Shown here piece by piece: positions 53,652 to 61,690 of a stretch of DNA of 64,000 nt (position 1 is its first letter; each line of letters opens with the position of its first letter). The notes beneath the pieces are model-generated. The model did no database searches. It was not told where the DNA came from and saw only the letters and a list, made by a program, of their open reading frames with translations. A program made the translations under genes and the position numbers. This DNA is from Crateriforma conspicua (GTDB taxonomy: Bacteria; Planctomycetota; Planctomycetia; Pirellulales; Pirellulaceae), in contig NZ_CP036319.1 in NCBI RefSeq assembly GCF_007752935.1, forward strand, positions 2,170,001 to 2,234,000. Reading direction: 5' to 3'.

Positions 53652-54863
53652 ATGTCCGAACCCGCCGCCGCACCGCTGCAGCTCAGCTCCGTCCAACCCG
53701 CACCGCCCGACGCGATCCTGGGTTTGACCGAATCCTTCTTGGCCGACCCTCGTTCGGACAAGATGAATTTGACGGTCGGTGTCTACAAAGACGACAGCGG
53801 GATCACCCCGATCATGCGGGCGGTCAAACAGGCCGAGCAGATCTTGATCGAAGGCGAAAAGACCAAAGGCTATCTGCCGATCGATGGCATGGCCGACTAT
53901 CGCGACGCGGTCCGCGATATGGTCTTTGACGGCAAAGTTCCCAACGAACGGGCCGCCGTCGTTCAGGCACCCGGTGGCACCGGCGCGCTGCGTGTGTCGG
54001 CCGAGTTTCTGGCCGACCAGTTTGCCCGGCCGCGTGTCTTTTTGCCCACGCCGACTTGGGCCAACCACGGTGCGATCATGAACGCCGCTGGTTTGGAAGC
54101 CGTGTCGTATCGCTACCTGTCAGCGGACAAGACGTCGCTGGACTTGACCGGGATGCTGGACGACCTGTCGGCAAACGCGCGACCGGGCGACGTGATTCTG
54201 CTGCACGCGTGTTGTCATAATCCATCGGGTGTCGACCCGGACGCCCAGCAATGGGAACAGATCGCCGCGCGGATCACCGAGCTGAAACTTTTCCCCCTGA
54301 TCGACTTTGCCTATCAAGGTTTCGGTGACGGATTGGCCGAAGACAGCGTGGGGCTGCACACGATGCTGCGACACGTTCCGGAATGTTTGGTGTGCAGTTC
54401 CTTCAGCAAGAACTTTGGGCTGTACAGTGAACGTACCGGCGCGGTCGTGATGATGGCCGCCGACCAGGCCGCAGCGTCCGCATCGGTCAGCCAAATCAAA
54501 CGGCTGGTGCGATGCAACTACAGCAATCCGCCACGCCATGGTGCGTCGATTGTGGCGACGATCCTGGGCGACGAAGCGTTACGCCGGACCTGGAAGTCGG
54601 AATTGATGGAAATGCGGCAACGGATTCATCGGCTTCGCGAATCGTTCGTCAAAGGGATGCAAGAAGTCGCGCCGGATCGCGATTATTCGTTCCTGCTTTC
54701 GCAAAAAGGCATGTTCAGCTTCAGCGGCCTGTCGCCCATGCAGGTCGACCAACTGCGTTCCGAACACGGCATCTATCTGGTCGGAAGCGGTCGCATCAAT
54801 GTCGCCGGGATGGCCGAAGACCGCATCGACTGGTTGTGCGAAAAGGTCGCGGCGGTGCTGTAA
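53652..54863 (+). CDS. Aspartate/aromatic-amino-acid aminotransferase (class I)
   Basis: A 403-residue PLP enzyme of the AspC/TyrB group. The N-terminus is LQLSSVQPAPPDAILGLTES with the group signature SDKMNLTVGVYKDDSGITPI. Substrate-binding YLPIDGMADYRDAV is followed by PGGTGALRVSAEFL and the PLP-binding lysine in SSFSKNFGLYSERTGAVV. The C-terminus has GMFSFSGLSPMQVDQLRSEH and SGRINVAGM, typical for this group. It transfers the amino group between aspartate or aromatic amino acids and 2-oxoglutarate. The ATG at 53652 fits the conserved start; the frame extends upstream to 53532. AspC versus TyrB specificity cannot be decided here. Confidence 0.94.
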   Translation: MSEPAAAPLQLSSVQPAPPDAILGLTESFLADPRSDKMNLTVGVYKDDSGITPIMRAVKQAEQILIEGEKTKGYLPIDGMADYRDAVRDMVFDGKVPNERAAVVQAPGGTGALRVSAEFLADQFARPRVFLPTPTWANHGAIMNAAGLEAVSYRYLSADKTSLDLTGMLDDLSANARPGDVILLHACCHNPSGVDPDAQQWEQIAARITELKLFPLIDFAYQGFGDGLAEDSVGLHTMLRHVPECLVCSSFSKNFGLYSERTGAVVMMAADQAAASASVSQIKRLVRCNYSNPPRHGASIVATILGDEALRRTWKSELMEMRQRIHRLRESFVKGMQEVAPDRDYSFLLSQKGMFSFSGLSPMQVDQLRSEHGIYLVGSGRINVAGMAEDRIDWLCEKVAAVL

Positions 54864-55027
54864 ACGCCGATCGATTCGGTCGCCCGTTCGTGCATCACCG
54901 GCCCCGGACGCCTACACTGGATTCGGTGGCAAAGTAGCGCCACCGTTGTGTTCCGGGCACGGGCCGACGCGGCCTGCCCCGGCAAATGTGTCCCGTGTGC
55001 GCCCCCATTGCTAAAGGGATCGAATCG

Positions 55028-56026
55028 ATGTCCCAGCGGAATCTTCCGACCGAATCCGACTCCCGACAATCCAACACGAATCCGTCTGACCGATGCAGCC
55101 GGCGTTCCCTGTTGACCGCCACCGCCGCTTTGTCGGCTGGCACCATGCACGCCGGTGCCGCGATCGGCGCCGAATCGGAGTCGCCGTCCGCTCCGATCGA
55201 CGACGATGTGCCCCCGCCGCCACAGATCCAGCTCGGTAACACGGGCATCACCATGTCTCGTGTTGGCCAGGGAACGGGGATGCACGGTGGCAATCGACAA
55301 TCGGACCACACCCGGCAAGGCTTCGAAAAATTGGTCGCGCTGCTGAACCACGCTTATGATCGCGGCGTGACCTTCTTTGACTTGGCCGATCTGTACGGTT
55401 CGCACGTTTATTTCCGCGAAGCCCTGCGGACGATCCCACGCGATAAAGTCACGGTCCTTTCCAAACTGTGGACTCGTTATGACGGTCCCTTTGAAAAGAT
55501 CGCGCCGTCGCATCGCAAGCAGGCCGCCAAGACGACGATCGAACGATTCTGTCACGAAATCGCCACCGACCACTTGGACATCTTGTTGCTGCACTGCATG
55601 ACCACGCCGGATTGGTCCGAACAGTTGCAACCGTACATGGAAGCGTTTGACGAAGCGAAGAAGTCGGGCAAGCTACGCGCGGTCGGCGTTTCCTGTCACA
55701 ACTTGGAAGCCCTCAAGATCGCCAGTCAGTCCGATTGGGTCGACGTCATCTTGGCTCGCATCAACCCGCACGGCGCCAAGATGGATGGCAAAGTCGATGA
55801 CGTTGTGTCCGTGCTGACCGAGGCCCGCAAGAACGGCAAAGCGATCATCGGGATGAAGATCTATGGCGAAGGCACGCTGGCCGATAAAGCCGACGAATGC
55901 ATCCGGTTCGCCCAGTCTAACGGGCTGCTGGACACGATGACCGTCGGCGCCGAAACACCCGAGCAGATGGATCAAACCCTGCGGCTGATCGCCAAGTACC
56001 CCGCCGCCCCATTGATCACCCCGTAG
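55028..56026 (+). CDS. Tat-exported aldo/keto reductase
   Basis: A 332-residue protein from the ATG at 55028, which follows an AAAGGGA ribosome-binding site. Residues 22-46 contain a Tat-type signal, CSRRSLLTATAALSAGTM, with the twin arginine. The rest is an aldo/keto reductase: LGNTGITMSRVGQGTGMHGG, FFDLADLYGSHVYFREALRT, the active-site Asp/Tyr/Lys region with DKVTVLSKLWTRYDG, and HLDILLLHCMTT, RAVGVSCHNLEALK and VDVILARINPHG. The catalytic Tyr would lie in DLADLYGSH. It ends in the REP hairpin at 56023-56043. Export by Tat suggests it reduces a substrate outside the cytoplasm after cofactor loading. The substrate is unknown. Confidence 0.88.
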   Translation: MSQRNLPTESDSRQSNTNPSDRCSRRSLLTATAALSAGTMHAGAAIGAESESPSAPIDDDVPPPPQIQLGNTGITMSRVGQGTGMHGGNRQSDHTRQGFEKLVALLNHAYDRGVTFFDLADLYGSHVYFREALRTIPRDKVTVLSKLWTRYDGPFEKIAPSHRKQAAKTTIERFCHEIATDHLDILLLHCMTTPDWSEQLQPYMEAFDEAKKSGKLRAVGVSCHNLEALKIASQSDWVDVILARINPHGAKMDGKVDDVVSVLTEARKNGKAIIGMKIYGEGTLADKADECIRFAQSNGLLDTMTVGAETPEQMDQTLRLIAKYPAAPLITP

Positions 56027-56075
56027 GTCATGCTGTGCATGACGATAGGTTGATCTATAGGTCATGCTGTGCATG
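56023..56075. repeat. REP hairpin pair upstream of the RAYT gene
   Basis: Two copies of the REP-type palindrome lie here: GTAGGTCATGCTGTGCATGAC at 56023-56043 (stem GTCATGC/GCATGAC, loop TGT) and a near copy TAGGTCATGCTGTGCATGA at about 56057-56075. The TAG inside the first repeat is the stop codon of the aldo/keto reductase gene. The pair is in the same orientation and precedes the RAYT gene by about 80 bp. Confidence 0.9.
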
Positions 56076-56158
56076 AAGATCGATAGATCCGTAGTCAGTA
56101 GCATGACAGATCCGTAAGCCGCGCCCGGCCCGGTCTTTATCCGCCGACTCAATCGGGA

Positions 56159-56737
56159 ATGATGCCTGAATACCGCAGGGCCTTCGTCACCGGGGGCACG
56201 TACTTTTTCACGGTCGTCACATATCAGCGACAGCCAACGTTTGCGGATCCGACGGCAGTGACTCTTTTGGGCAACGTTTTGCGGCAATGTGCCAGTCGTT
56301 GGCCGGTCGATGCCATCGCCATCGTGTTGTTGCCGGACCACTGGCATTCGATCTGGTCGCTTCCGCCCGGCGATGACCAGTATTCAAAGCGCCTGGGGTG
56401 GATCAAGAAGGAGTTAACCAAACGTTGGCTAGTCGCCGGTGGATCGGACCAACAGGTATCCACGGGGAAGCAGCGTCAACGACGACGAGGCGTTTGGCAG
56501 CCTCGGTTCTGGGAACACACCATTGAAGGCGAGATGGATTTTCAAAGCCATTTCGACTACGTTCACTGGAACCCGGTGAAGCACGGGTACGTCAAGTGTG
56601 CCAAAGACTGGCCGCACACCAGTTTCCATCGTTGGGTCAAGCAGGGCGTGTATCCCGACCACTGGGGCTGTTTCACCAAAGAGAGAAATCAGACGCCCGA
56701 AACCGTCAGTAGGATTCGTGAAGCCGGCGAACCGTAG
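56159..56737 (+). CDS. REP-associated tyrosine transposase (RAYT)
   Basis: A 192-residue Y1 transposase of the IS200/IS605-related Transposase_17 group. The nuclease His motif is LLPDHWHSIW near residue 62, a HUH-type pair in the form DHWH. The catalytic Tyr lies in FDYVHWNPVKHGYVKCAKDW near residue 135, and GGTYFFTVVTYQRQPTF is the usual N-terminal motif. RAYTs recognise REP hairpins rather than mobilising themselves as IS elements. Matching hairpins sit on both sides (56023-56075 and 56734-56801), so this is a complete single-copy RAYT-REP unit. Two adjacent ATGs (56159 and 56162) are equally possible starts. Confidence 0.9.
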   Translation: MMPEYRRAFVTGGTYFFTVVTYQRQPTFADPTAVTLLGNVLRQCASRWPVDAIAIVLLPDHWHSIWSLPPGDDQYSKRLGWIKKELTKRWLVAGGSDQQVSTGKQRQRRRGVWQPRFWEHTIEGEMDFQSHFDYVHWNPVKHGYVKCAKDWPHTSFHRWVKQGVYPDHWGCFTKERNQTPETVSRIREAGEP

Positions 56738-56801
56738 GTCATGCTGTGCATGACACAATCCCTGTCGGATCGCCCACACCGTCATGCACAGCATGACCTA
56801 C
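56734..56801. repeat. REP hairpin pair downstream of the RAYT gene
   Basis: GTAGGTCATGCTGTGCATGAC at 56734-56754 is identical to the copy at 56023-56043, and its TAG is the RAYT stop codon. At 56781-56801 the same sequence occurs in reverse orientation, so this pair is a head-to-head BIME-like unit. It also separates the rightward RAYT gene from the leftward RND gene. Confidence 0.92.
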
Positions 56802-56808
56802 GTGTGCA

Positions 56809-59800
56809 TCAAACCGTCGCCGCCGAATCGTTTCTCCGGTGCAACAGCGTGTAGACACATGGCACCAGGATGAGCGTCAGGACCGTTGACGCGACCATCC
56901 CGCCGACCACCGCACGGGCCAGGGGGATCATCGCTTCGTTGCCCGGCGTCAAAGCAAATGACAAGGGCAACATCGATGCGACCAACGTCAAACTGGTCAT
57001 CAGGATCGGACGTAAACGGACGCGAGCAGCTTCGATCGCCGCGTCGGCTGCCGATTTGCCATCGGCGCGACGTTGGTTGGCAAATTCGACCAACAGGATC
57101 GAATTGTTCACGACCACGCCGACCATCATCAGCGTGCCCATCAGCGATTGAATGTTCATCGTCGTTCCGGTCGCCCACAGCGTCACGATGACACCGCCGA
57201 TCCCAAGTGGAACTGCCAGCACGATCAACAGCGGGTCGATGAACGACCGAAACTGTGCCATCAGCACCAGGTAGACCAACACGATCGCGACCAACAATCC
57301 CCAGCCCAGCATTTCCATGCCGCTGTACATCGTCTGTACCGGACCTTGGATCGTTGCCGACGTACCACTTTCAAATTCCATTTCGTCGATGACACGTTGT
57401 ACGTCGGCGGCGACCGAACCGACGTCACGTCCCGAAACGTTGACATAGACGTCGTTCACCCGAGCAATGTTGTAGTGCTTGATTTCTGCGGGAATGTTCA
57501 CGCGGCGGACCGTGGCGATGTTCGACAACGGGATCGTCACCGCGCCGTCGGCCGTGTCCAACGAAATCGGCATGCTGTGAATCTCGTCCAGCGAATCGAA
57601 TTGGTTGTCGGCATACTGAACACCCATGAAGAAGTCGACGCCCGACTTGGGGTCGATCCAGATCGTGGGTGCATAGCCAACGCTGCTGCCCAACGCGGTC
57701 AAGATCGTTTCAGCGACCTGTTTCTGATCGACGCCCAGGAACTTCGCCCGCGTCCGATCGACTTGGATATCGAATTGGGGATAGTCCAAGGACTGAGCGA
57801 TTTGGACGTCGACGGTACCGGGAATGTCACGGACTTTCGCGACGACTCTTTCCGCCACCTCGCGGCACTTTTGCGGTGTCCCGGCGCCACACTGGATGTT
57901 GATCGGGCTTGGCACCCCACGATTCAGCGCCATGTTGACGATCCCGCCGCCGACGAACATGAACTGCTGCATCGGGTAATCATCGGCCAACTTAGTTCGC
58001 AGTTGGCGGATGTAATGGTCGGTACTGGCGCTGCGACCGCTGCGTGTCAAATTGACGATCACATACGCCGTGTCTGGACCGCTGTTGGAACTCAACACCG
58101 TGCTGAAACCGGCACCCTTGCCCACCGGCAACCCGATGTTGGAAATCAGGGCGTCGATCTCCGATTCCGGAATGACCGACCGGATCGTGTCTTCGATGTC
58201 GGCGACCAGAGATTCGGTTTCCAACAACTCCGTTCCGGGCAACGTCTTGATGCGAATTTCAAACGTGCCCTCGTCGACGTTGGGGAAAAGCTCGGTCCCG
58301 ATCGCCGGCCACAGCGCGAACGAGGCACCCACGCCAAGGATGATTACCAGAGCGACCAACCCCGGTGCTTTGATCAGGCCACGCAACAGACGACTGTAAG
58401 CATTGTCCGTCGGCTCGCTTGGATCCGAATCGCTTTGGAATTTGGAACGCACAAAGGTGGCGCAGAACGCCGGCACCACCGTCAGAGCCAAGATGTAAGA
58501 CGCACCGATGGTGAACGTGGCGGCCAGTGACAGCGGGGCGAACAAGTACTTGATCATCCCGGTCAAAAACACTGCCGGCAGGAAGACGGCCAGGGTCGTG
58601 ATCGTGCCCGCCAGAATTGCACCGCTGACCTCCGCGGTCCCGTCACGCGCCGCATCGATGGACGATTTGCCCATCTTCATGTGACGCAAAATGTTTTCAA
58701 CGACCACGATTCCCGCGTCGACCACGGTGCCGATTGCCAACGCCAATCCGCCCAGCGTCATGACGTTGATCGTTTGACCGGTAAAGGCGAATCCGAGTCC
58801 ACCGATCAGAAGTGCAAGCAAGATCGTGGCCACGATGACCAGTGTCGGCAACAAGCGACGCAGAAAGACGACGACCACAACGGCCACCAGCAACGCACCC
58901 AGTGCGACTTGGTTGAACAGGTTCTTCATCGCGTCGCGGATGTAACCCGACTGGTCACTGACCAGCGTGACCTCGGTGGCTTCGGGGATGTCGCCCCGCT
59001 CCTTCATGTTTGGGATTTCCTCCGCCAAGCCTTCGCGAATTCGGTCCACCACCGCGATGGTGTTTTCGCCCGGTTCACGCAACAACGGGCAATACACGCT
59101 TCGCTTTCCGTTAACCCGGACGATGTTGTATTGCAGCGCCGCGTCGTCAACGACTTCGGCGACGTCGCGGATGAACACCGGGCGACCTTCACGAACGGTG
59201 ATCGGGATGCCCGCGATTTCATCAGTGTCGGGCAACGTGTTTCGCGGATGGATCTGATAGTCGATGCCGCCCATCCGCGCCGATCCAGACGCCAGGACCA
59301 GGTTGCTGTTGCGCAAGGCTTCGACGATGTCGGTTGCCGCGATGTTGAAGGCCTGCAGTTTTTGTGGATCCACATAGACCATCATCTGGCGAAATTTGCC
59401 GCCGAAGGGGTGCGGAATCTGGACGCCTTTTAAGCCGCCCATCTTGTTTCGCACCGCGTAGTAACCAATCTGGTACAGCTCTGATTCGCTCAGCCCTTCG
59501 CCGCTGATGGCCGCCAAAACAACAGGCAAGTTGGCCGGTTCACTGCGCAGGGTGAACGGCCATTCGATCCCCGGCGGCAAGTGGAACATGTCGCTGGCTT
59601 CTAGATTGACGATGTCGTTCATCGCCGAACTGGGATCGGCACCGGGTTGAAAGAAGACTTTGATCACCGCCGCACCGGGGACGGTTCGCGATTCTTGGTG
59701 TTCGATCTTGCCGGCCAGGGTCAACGCACGCTCGACACGGCTGGTCACCGACTTTTCCATGTCCAGCGTCGGCAGCCCCGGATAGCTGAAAAAGCTGACC

Positions 59801-59934
59801 ACGACCGGCTCTTTGAAGTCCGGCAAAATGTCAATCGTGGTCCGCGGAATCACCGCGGCGCCCAAAACGCACAATGCGATGGCCGACGCCAAAACGGCGT
59901 AAGGGTTACGAAGCGAAAATCGGATCAGACCCAT
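56809..59934 (-). CDS. RND efflux pump, inner-membrane component
   Basis: A 1041-residue RND permease with twelve predicted transmembrane segments in the usual 1+5 / 1+5 plan. The N-terminal segment is NPYAVLASAIALCVLGAAVI, with proton-relay acidic residues in TM4 (LALAIGTVVDAGIVVVENIL). Two large periplasmic domains follow, with SVTSRVERALTLAGKIEHQE and KYPMQQ-like porter motifs. The C-terminal half has VGVVVNNSILLVEFANQRRA in TM10 and RLRPILMTSLTLVASMLPLS. Length fits the HAE1/CzcA group. Substrates cannot be told from sequence. It lies downstream of the adaptor gene, with the TolC-like gene divergent, so the three form one tripartite system. Confidence 0.94.
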   Translation of the reverse strand: MGLIRFSLRNPYAVLASAIALCVLGAAVIPRTTIDILPDFKEPVVVSFFSYPGLPTLDMEKSVTSRVERALTLAGKIEHQESRTVPGAAVIKVFFQPGADPSSAMNDIVNLEASDMFHLPPGIEWPFTLRSEPANLPVVLAAISGEGLSESELYQIGYYAVRNKMGGLKGVQIPHPFGGKFRQMMVYVDPQKLQAFNIAATDIVEALRNSNLVLASGSARMGGIDYQIHPRNTLPDTDEIAGIPITVREGRPVFIRDVAEVVDDAALQYNIVRVNGKRSVYCPLLREPGENTIAVVDRIREGLAEEIPNMKERGDIPEATEVTLVSDQSGYIRDAMKNLFNQVALGALLVAVVVVVFLRRLLPTLVIVATILLALLIGGLGFAFTGQTINVMTLGGLALAIGTVVDAGIVVVENILRHMKMGKSSIDAARDGTAEVSGAILAGTITTLAVFLPAVFLTGMIKYLFAPLSLAATFTIGASYILALTVVPAFCATFVRSKFQSDSDPSEPTDNAYSRLLRGLIKAPGLVALVIILGVGASFALWPAIGTELFPNVDEGTFEIRIKTLPGTELLETESLVADIEDTIRSVIPESEIDALISNIGLPVGKGAGFSTVLSSNSGPDTAYVIVNLTRSGRSASTDHYIRQLRTKLADDYPMQQFMFVGGGIVNMALNRGVPSPINIQCGAGTPQKCREVAERVVAKVRDIPGTVDVQIAQSLDYPQFDIQVDRTRAKFLGVDQKQVAETILTALGSSVGYAPTIWIDPKSGVDFFMGVQYADNQFDSLDEIHSMPISLDTADGAVTIPLSNIATVRRVNIPAEIKHYNIARVNDVYVNVSGRDVGSVAADVQRVIDEMEFESGTSATIQGPVQTMYSGMEMLGWGLLVAIVLVYLVLMAQFRSFIDPLLIVLAVPLGIGGVIVTLWATGTTMNIQSLMGTLMMVGVVVNNSILLVEFANQRRADGKSAADAAIEAARVRLRPILMTSLTLVASMLPLSFALTPGNEAMIPLARAVVGGMVASTVLTLILVPCVYTLLHRRNDSAATV

Positions 59935-60055
59935 TGCGAAACTTGTTTCCGAAAGCGGTGACGCGTGGTGGCGACGAAGAAACGTTCAAACGAATTCGAC
60001 GCTGGCGAGAATCACGCGTGAAGGTGGGAGCGGTGCAAAAACAAAGCGGGCAAAA

Positions 60056-61444
60056 TCAGGGAGCCAAGACCGCGACCTGTTGGCCATCGGTGAATCGCTG
60101 CAGATGCGCGTCGATCACGTTCGTCCCGGCGGGTAAATTCGAAAGGACCTCAATCGTCGATCCGTCGTCGTTGCCGGTTTGGATGTTCTGGACCGACACG
60201 GTTTGATCGTTGACGACGTAAACATAGGCGTCGCCGCTTTCGTCAAACCGGATCGCACGGGCGGGTAACGTGGCGACGTTTTCATGCACCGCCAATTCTA
60301 TCGTCGCTTGGCCGAACATCCCCGGCACCAGCTTTCCGTCGGCGTTGTCCAGCACCGCTTCGACCACCATCGTGCGGGTCGATGGGTCCAGTTCGCCGGC
60401 GACGCGAGTGACGGTACCCTGCATCGGTGACTCGTCGGGAAAGAAAGGAAACGCGACTTCGATGGCATCGCCCGCGTTGACATGAGCGGCATCCGATTCG
60501 GGAACCGGCACGTGAACTCGCACGCGGTCGACTTGGCTGATTCGCAGCAACGGGGGGCCCGCGATCGCATCGACCAGGTCACCCGGGGCGACGTTCCGCT
60601 GGGTGATGATGCCGTCAAAGGGGGCTTTGATCGTTGCAAAGTTCAGCATGACTTCGATCCGGTCCAATTGACGCAGCGCGACATCGACGTCGGCCTTCGC
60701 CGCATCGACATCAGCTGCCGCGGCCGTCAACTTGGCCTGAGCCACGGTGACCTCGGCTTGTGCCGCGTTGACCGACGAACGGATCGCGTCCAATGCGGCG
60801 CGTCGGCTGTCACGCCGCTGGAGTGCTTCGTCCAGCATGCGTTGCTGCAGCGATTGGCGTGACACCAAATCTTGCGTGCGGGCAAATTCCGATTCGGCGG
60901 CTACCAATTCGGCTTCGGCGCCGGCCATCTCACTTTGGGCGGCCGCCACGTTGGCTTCGGCGGACTGGACGACGGCCCGAGCCAATTCGGCACCGGCATT
61001 GGCACGTTGGACTTCGGCCTCCAACCGCGCGATCCTGGCACGCTGGGCTTCGCGGTCTTGTTCCAAATCCGGCACGTCTAAAACGATCAACACGTCACCC
61101 GCTTTGACCACGTCGCCGATGTCCGATCGGACTTCGCGAACAAATCCTTGCACCCGAGGACGCAGGGCGGCTTCATAGAACGGATGCACCGTGGCCGGTT
61201 GGCGACTGGTTTGTCGGGTCGTCGCCTGCTGAACGGAGACCAATTGCACGGCGACGGGTGCGTCGCTGCGTTTCGATTCCGCGCCGGCGGTGTCATCGCC
61301 CGACGGTTGGCATCCGACCGATGCGACGATCAGCAGCATGGCGATCGGGCCGAGCCAAAGGCGGCGCTGGCACGTCGCTGGCAGGTGGCAATGGGACAGA
61401 CGTAGACGAATGGCCAGGTTGGGTTTCAAGGCGAATCGATCCAT
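60056..61444 (-). CDS. RND efflux adaptor (membrane fusion protein), lipoprotein
   Basis: A 462-residue periplasmic adaptor from the ATG at 61444; the frame is open to 61585. The N-terminus has a lipoprotein-like segment with lipobox IVASVGC, which would anchor the protein to the inner membrane. The lipoyl half-motifs are VHPFYEAALRPRVQGFVREV and VVKAGDVLIVLDVPDLEQDR near the start. A long coiled coil (AQRARIARLEAEVQRANAGA, then AAQAEV-like repeats) is followed by the second lipoyl part (TIKAPFDGIITQRNVAPGDL) and a beta-barrel domain. It would join the RND pump and TolC-like channel. It is the first gene of the leftward pair, 121 bp from the RND gene. Confidence 0.92.
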   Translation of the reverse strand: MDRFALKPNLAIRLRLSHCHLPATCQRRLWLGPIAMLLIVASVGCQPSGDDTAGAESKRSDAPVAVQLVSVQQATTRQTSRQPATVHPFYEAALRPRVQGFVREVRSDIGDVVKAGDVLIVLDVPDLEQDREAQRARIARLEAEVQRANAGAELARAVVQSAEANVAAAQSEMAGAEAELVAAESEFARTQDLVSRQSLQQRMLDEALQRRDSRRAALDAIRSSVNAAQAEVTVAQAKLTAAAADVDAAKADVDVALRQLDRIEVMLNFATIKAPFDGIITQRNVAPGDLVDAIAGPPLLRISQVDRVRVHVPVPESDAAHVNAGDAIEVAFPFFPDESPMQGTVTRVAGELDPSTRTMVVEAVLDNADGKLVPGMFGQATIELAVHENVATLPARAIRFDESGDAYVYVVNDQTVSVQNIQTGNDDGSTIEVLSNLPAGTNVIDAHLQRFTDGQQVAVLAP

Positions 61445-61690
61445 GCGGGGAGGGAAAGAGGTGGGGCGTACCGGCGATTCAAACTGAAGCGTTTTCGCAG
61501 CCAGCTTAATCCATACGACGGGCATTTCTGTTTCTGTTCCGTTTGTATCGGTCATTTCTTGGGCGCTTGGGGCGACCGCACGCATAACCCGTTGCCGAAT
61601 CAGAAGTCATACGACCTGCCGTATCCCGACGTTCGGGCAAACCGGAACCGCAGGTTCAACACGACTTCAATCGCCCGTCAAAGGCCACGA
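61445..61690. promoter_or_regulatory. Divergent promoter region of the efflux genes
   Basis: This 246-bp gap, counted between the favoured adaptor and TolC starts, should contain both promoters. If the longer starts are real (adaptor at 61585, TolC at 61559) the coding regions would overlap, so the shorter starts are the better reading. No clear operator was seen. Confidence 0.4.
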
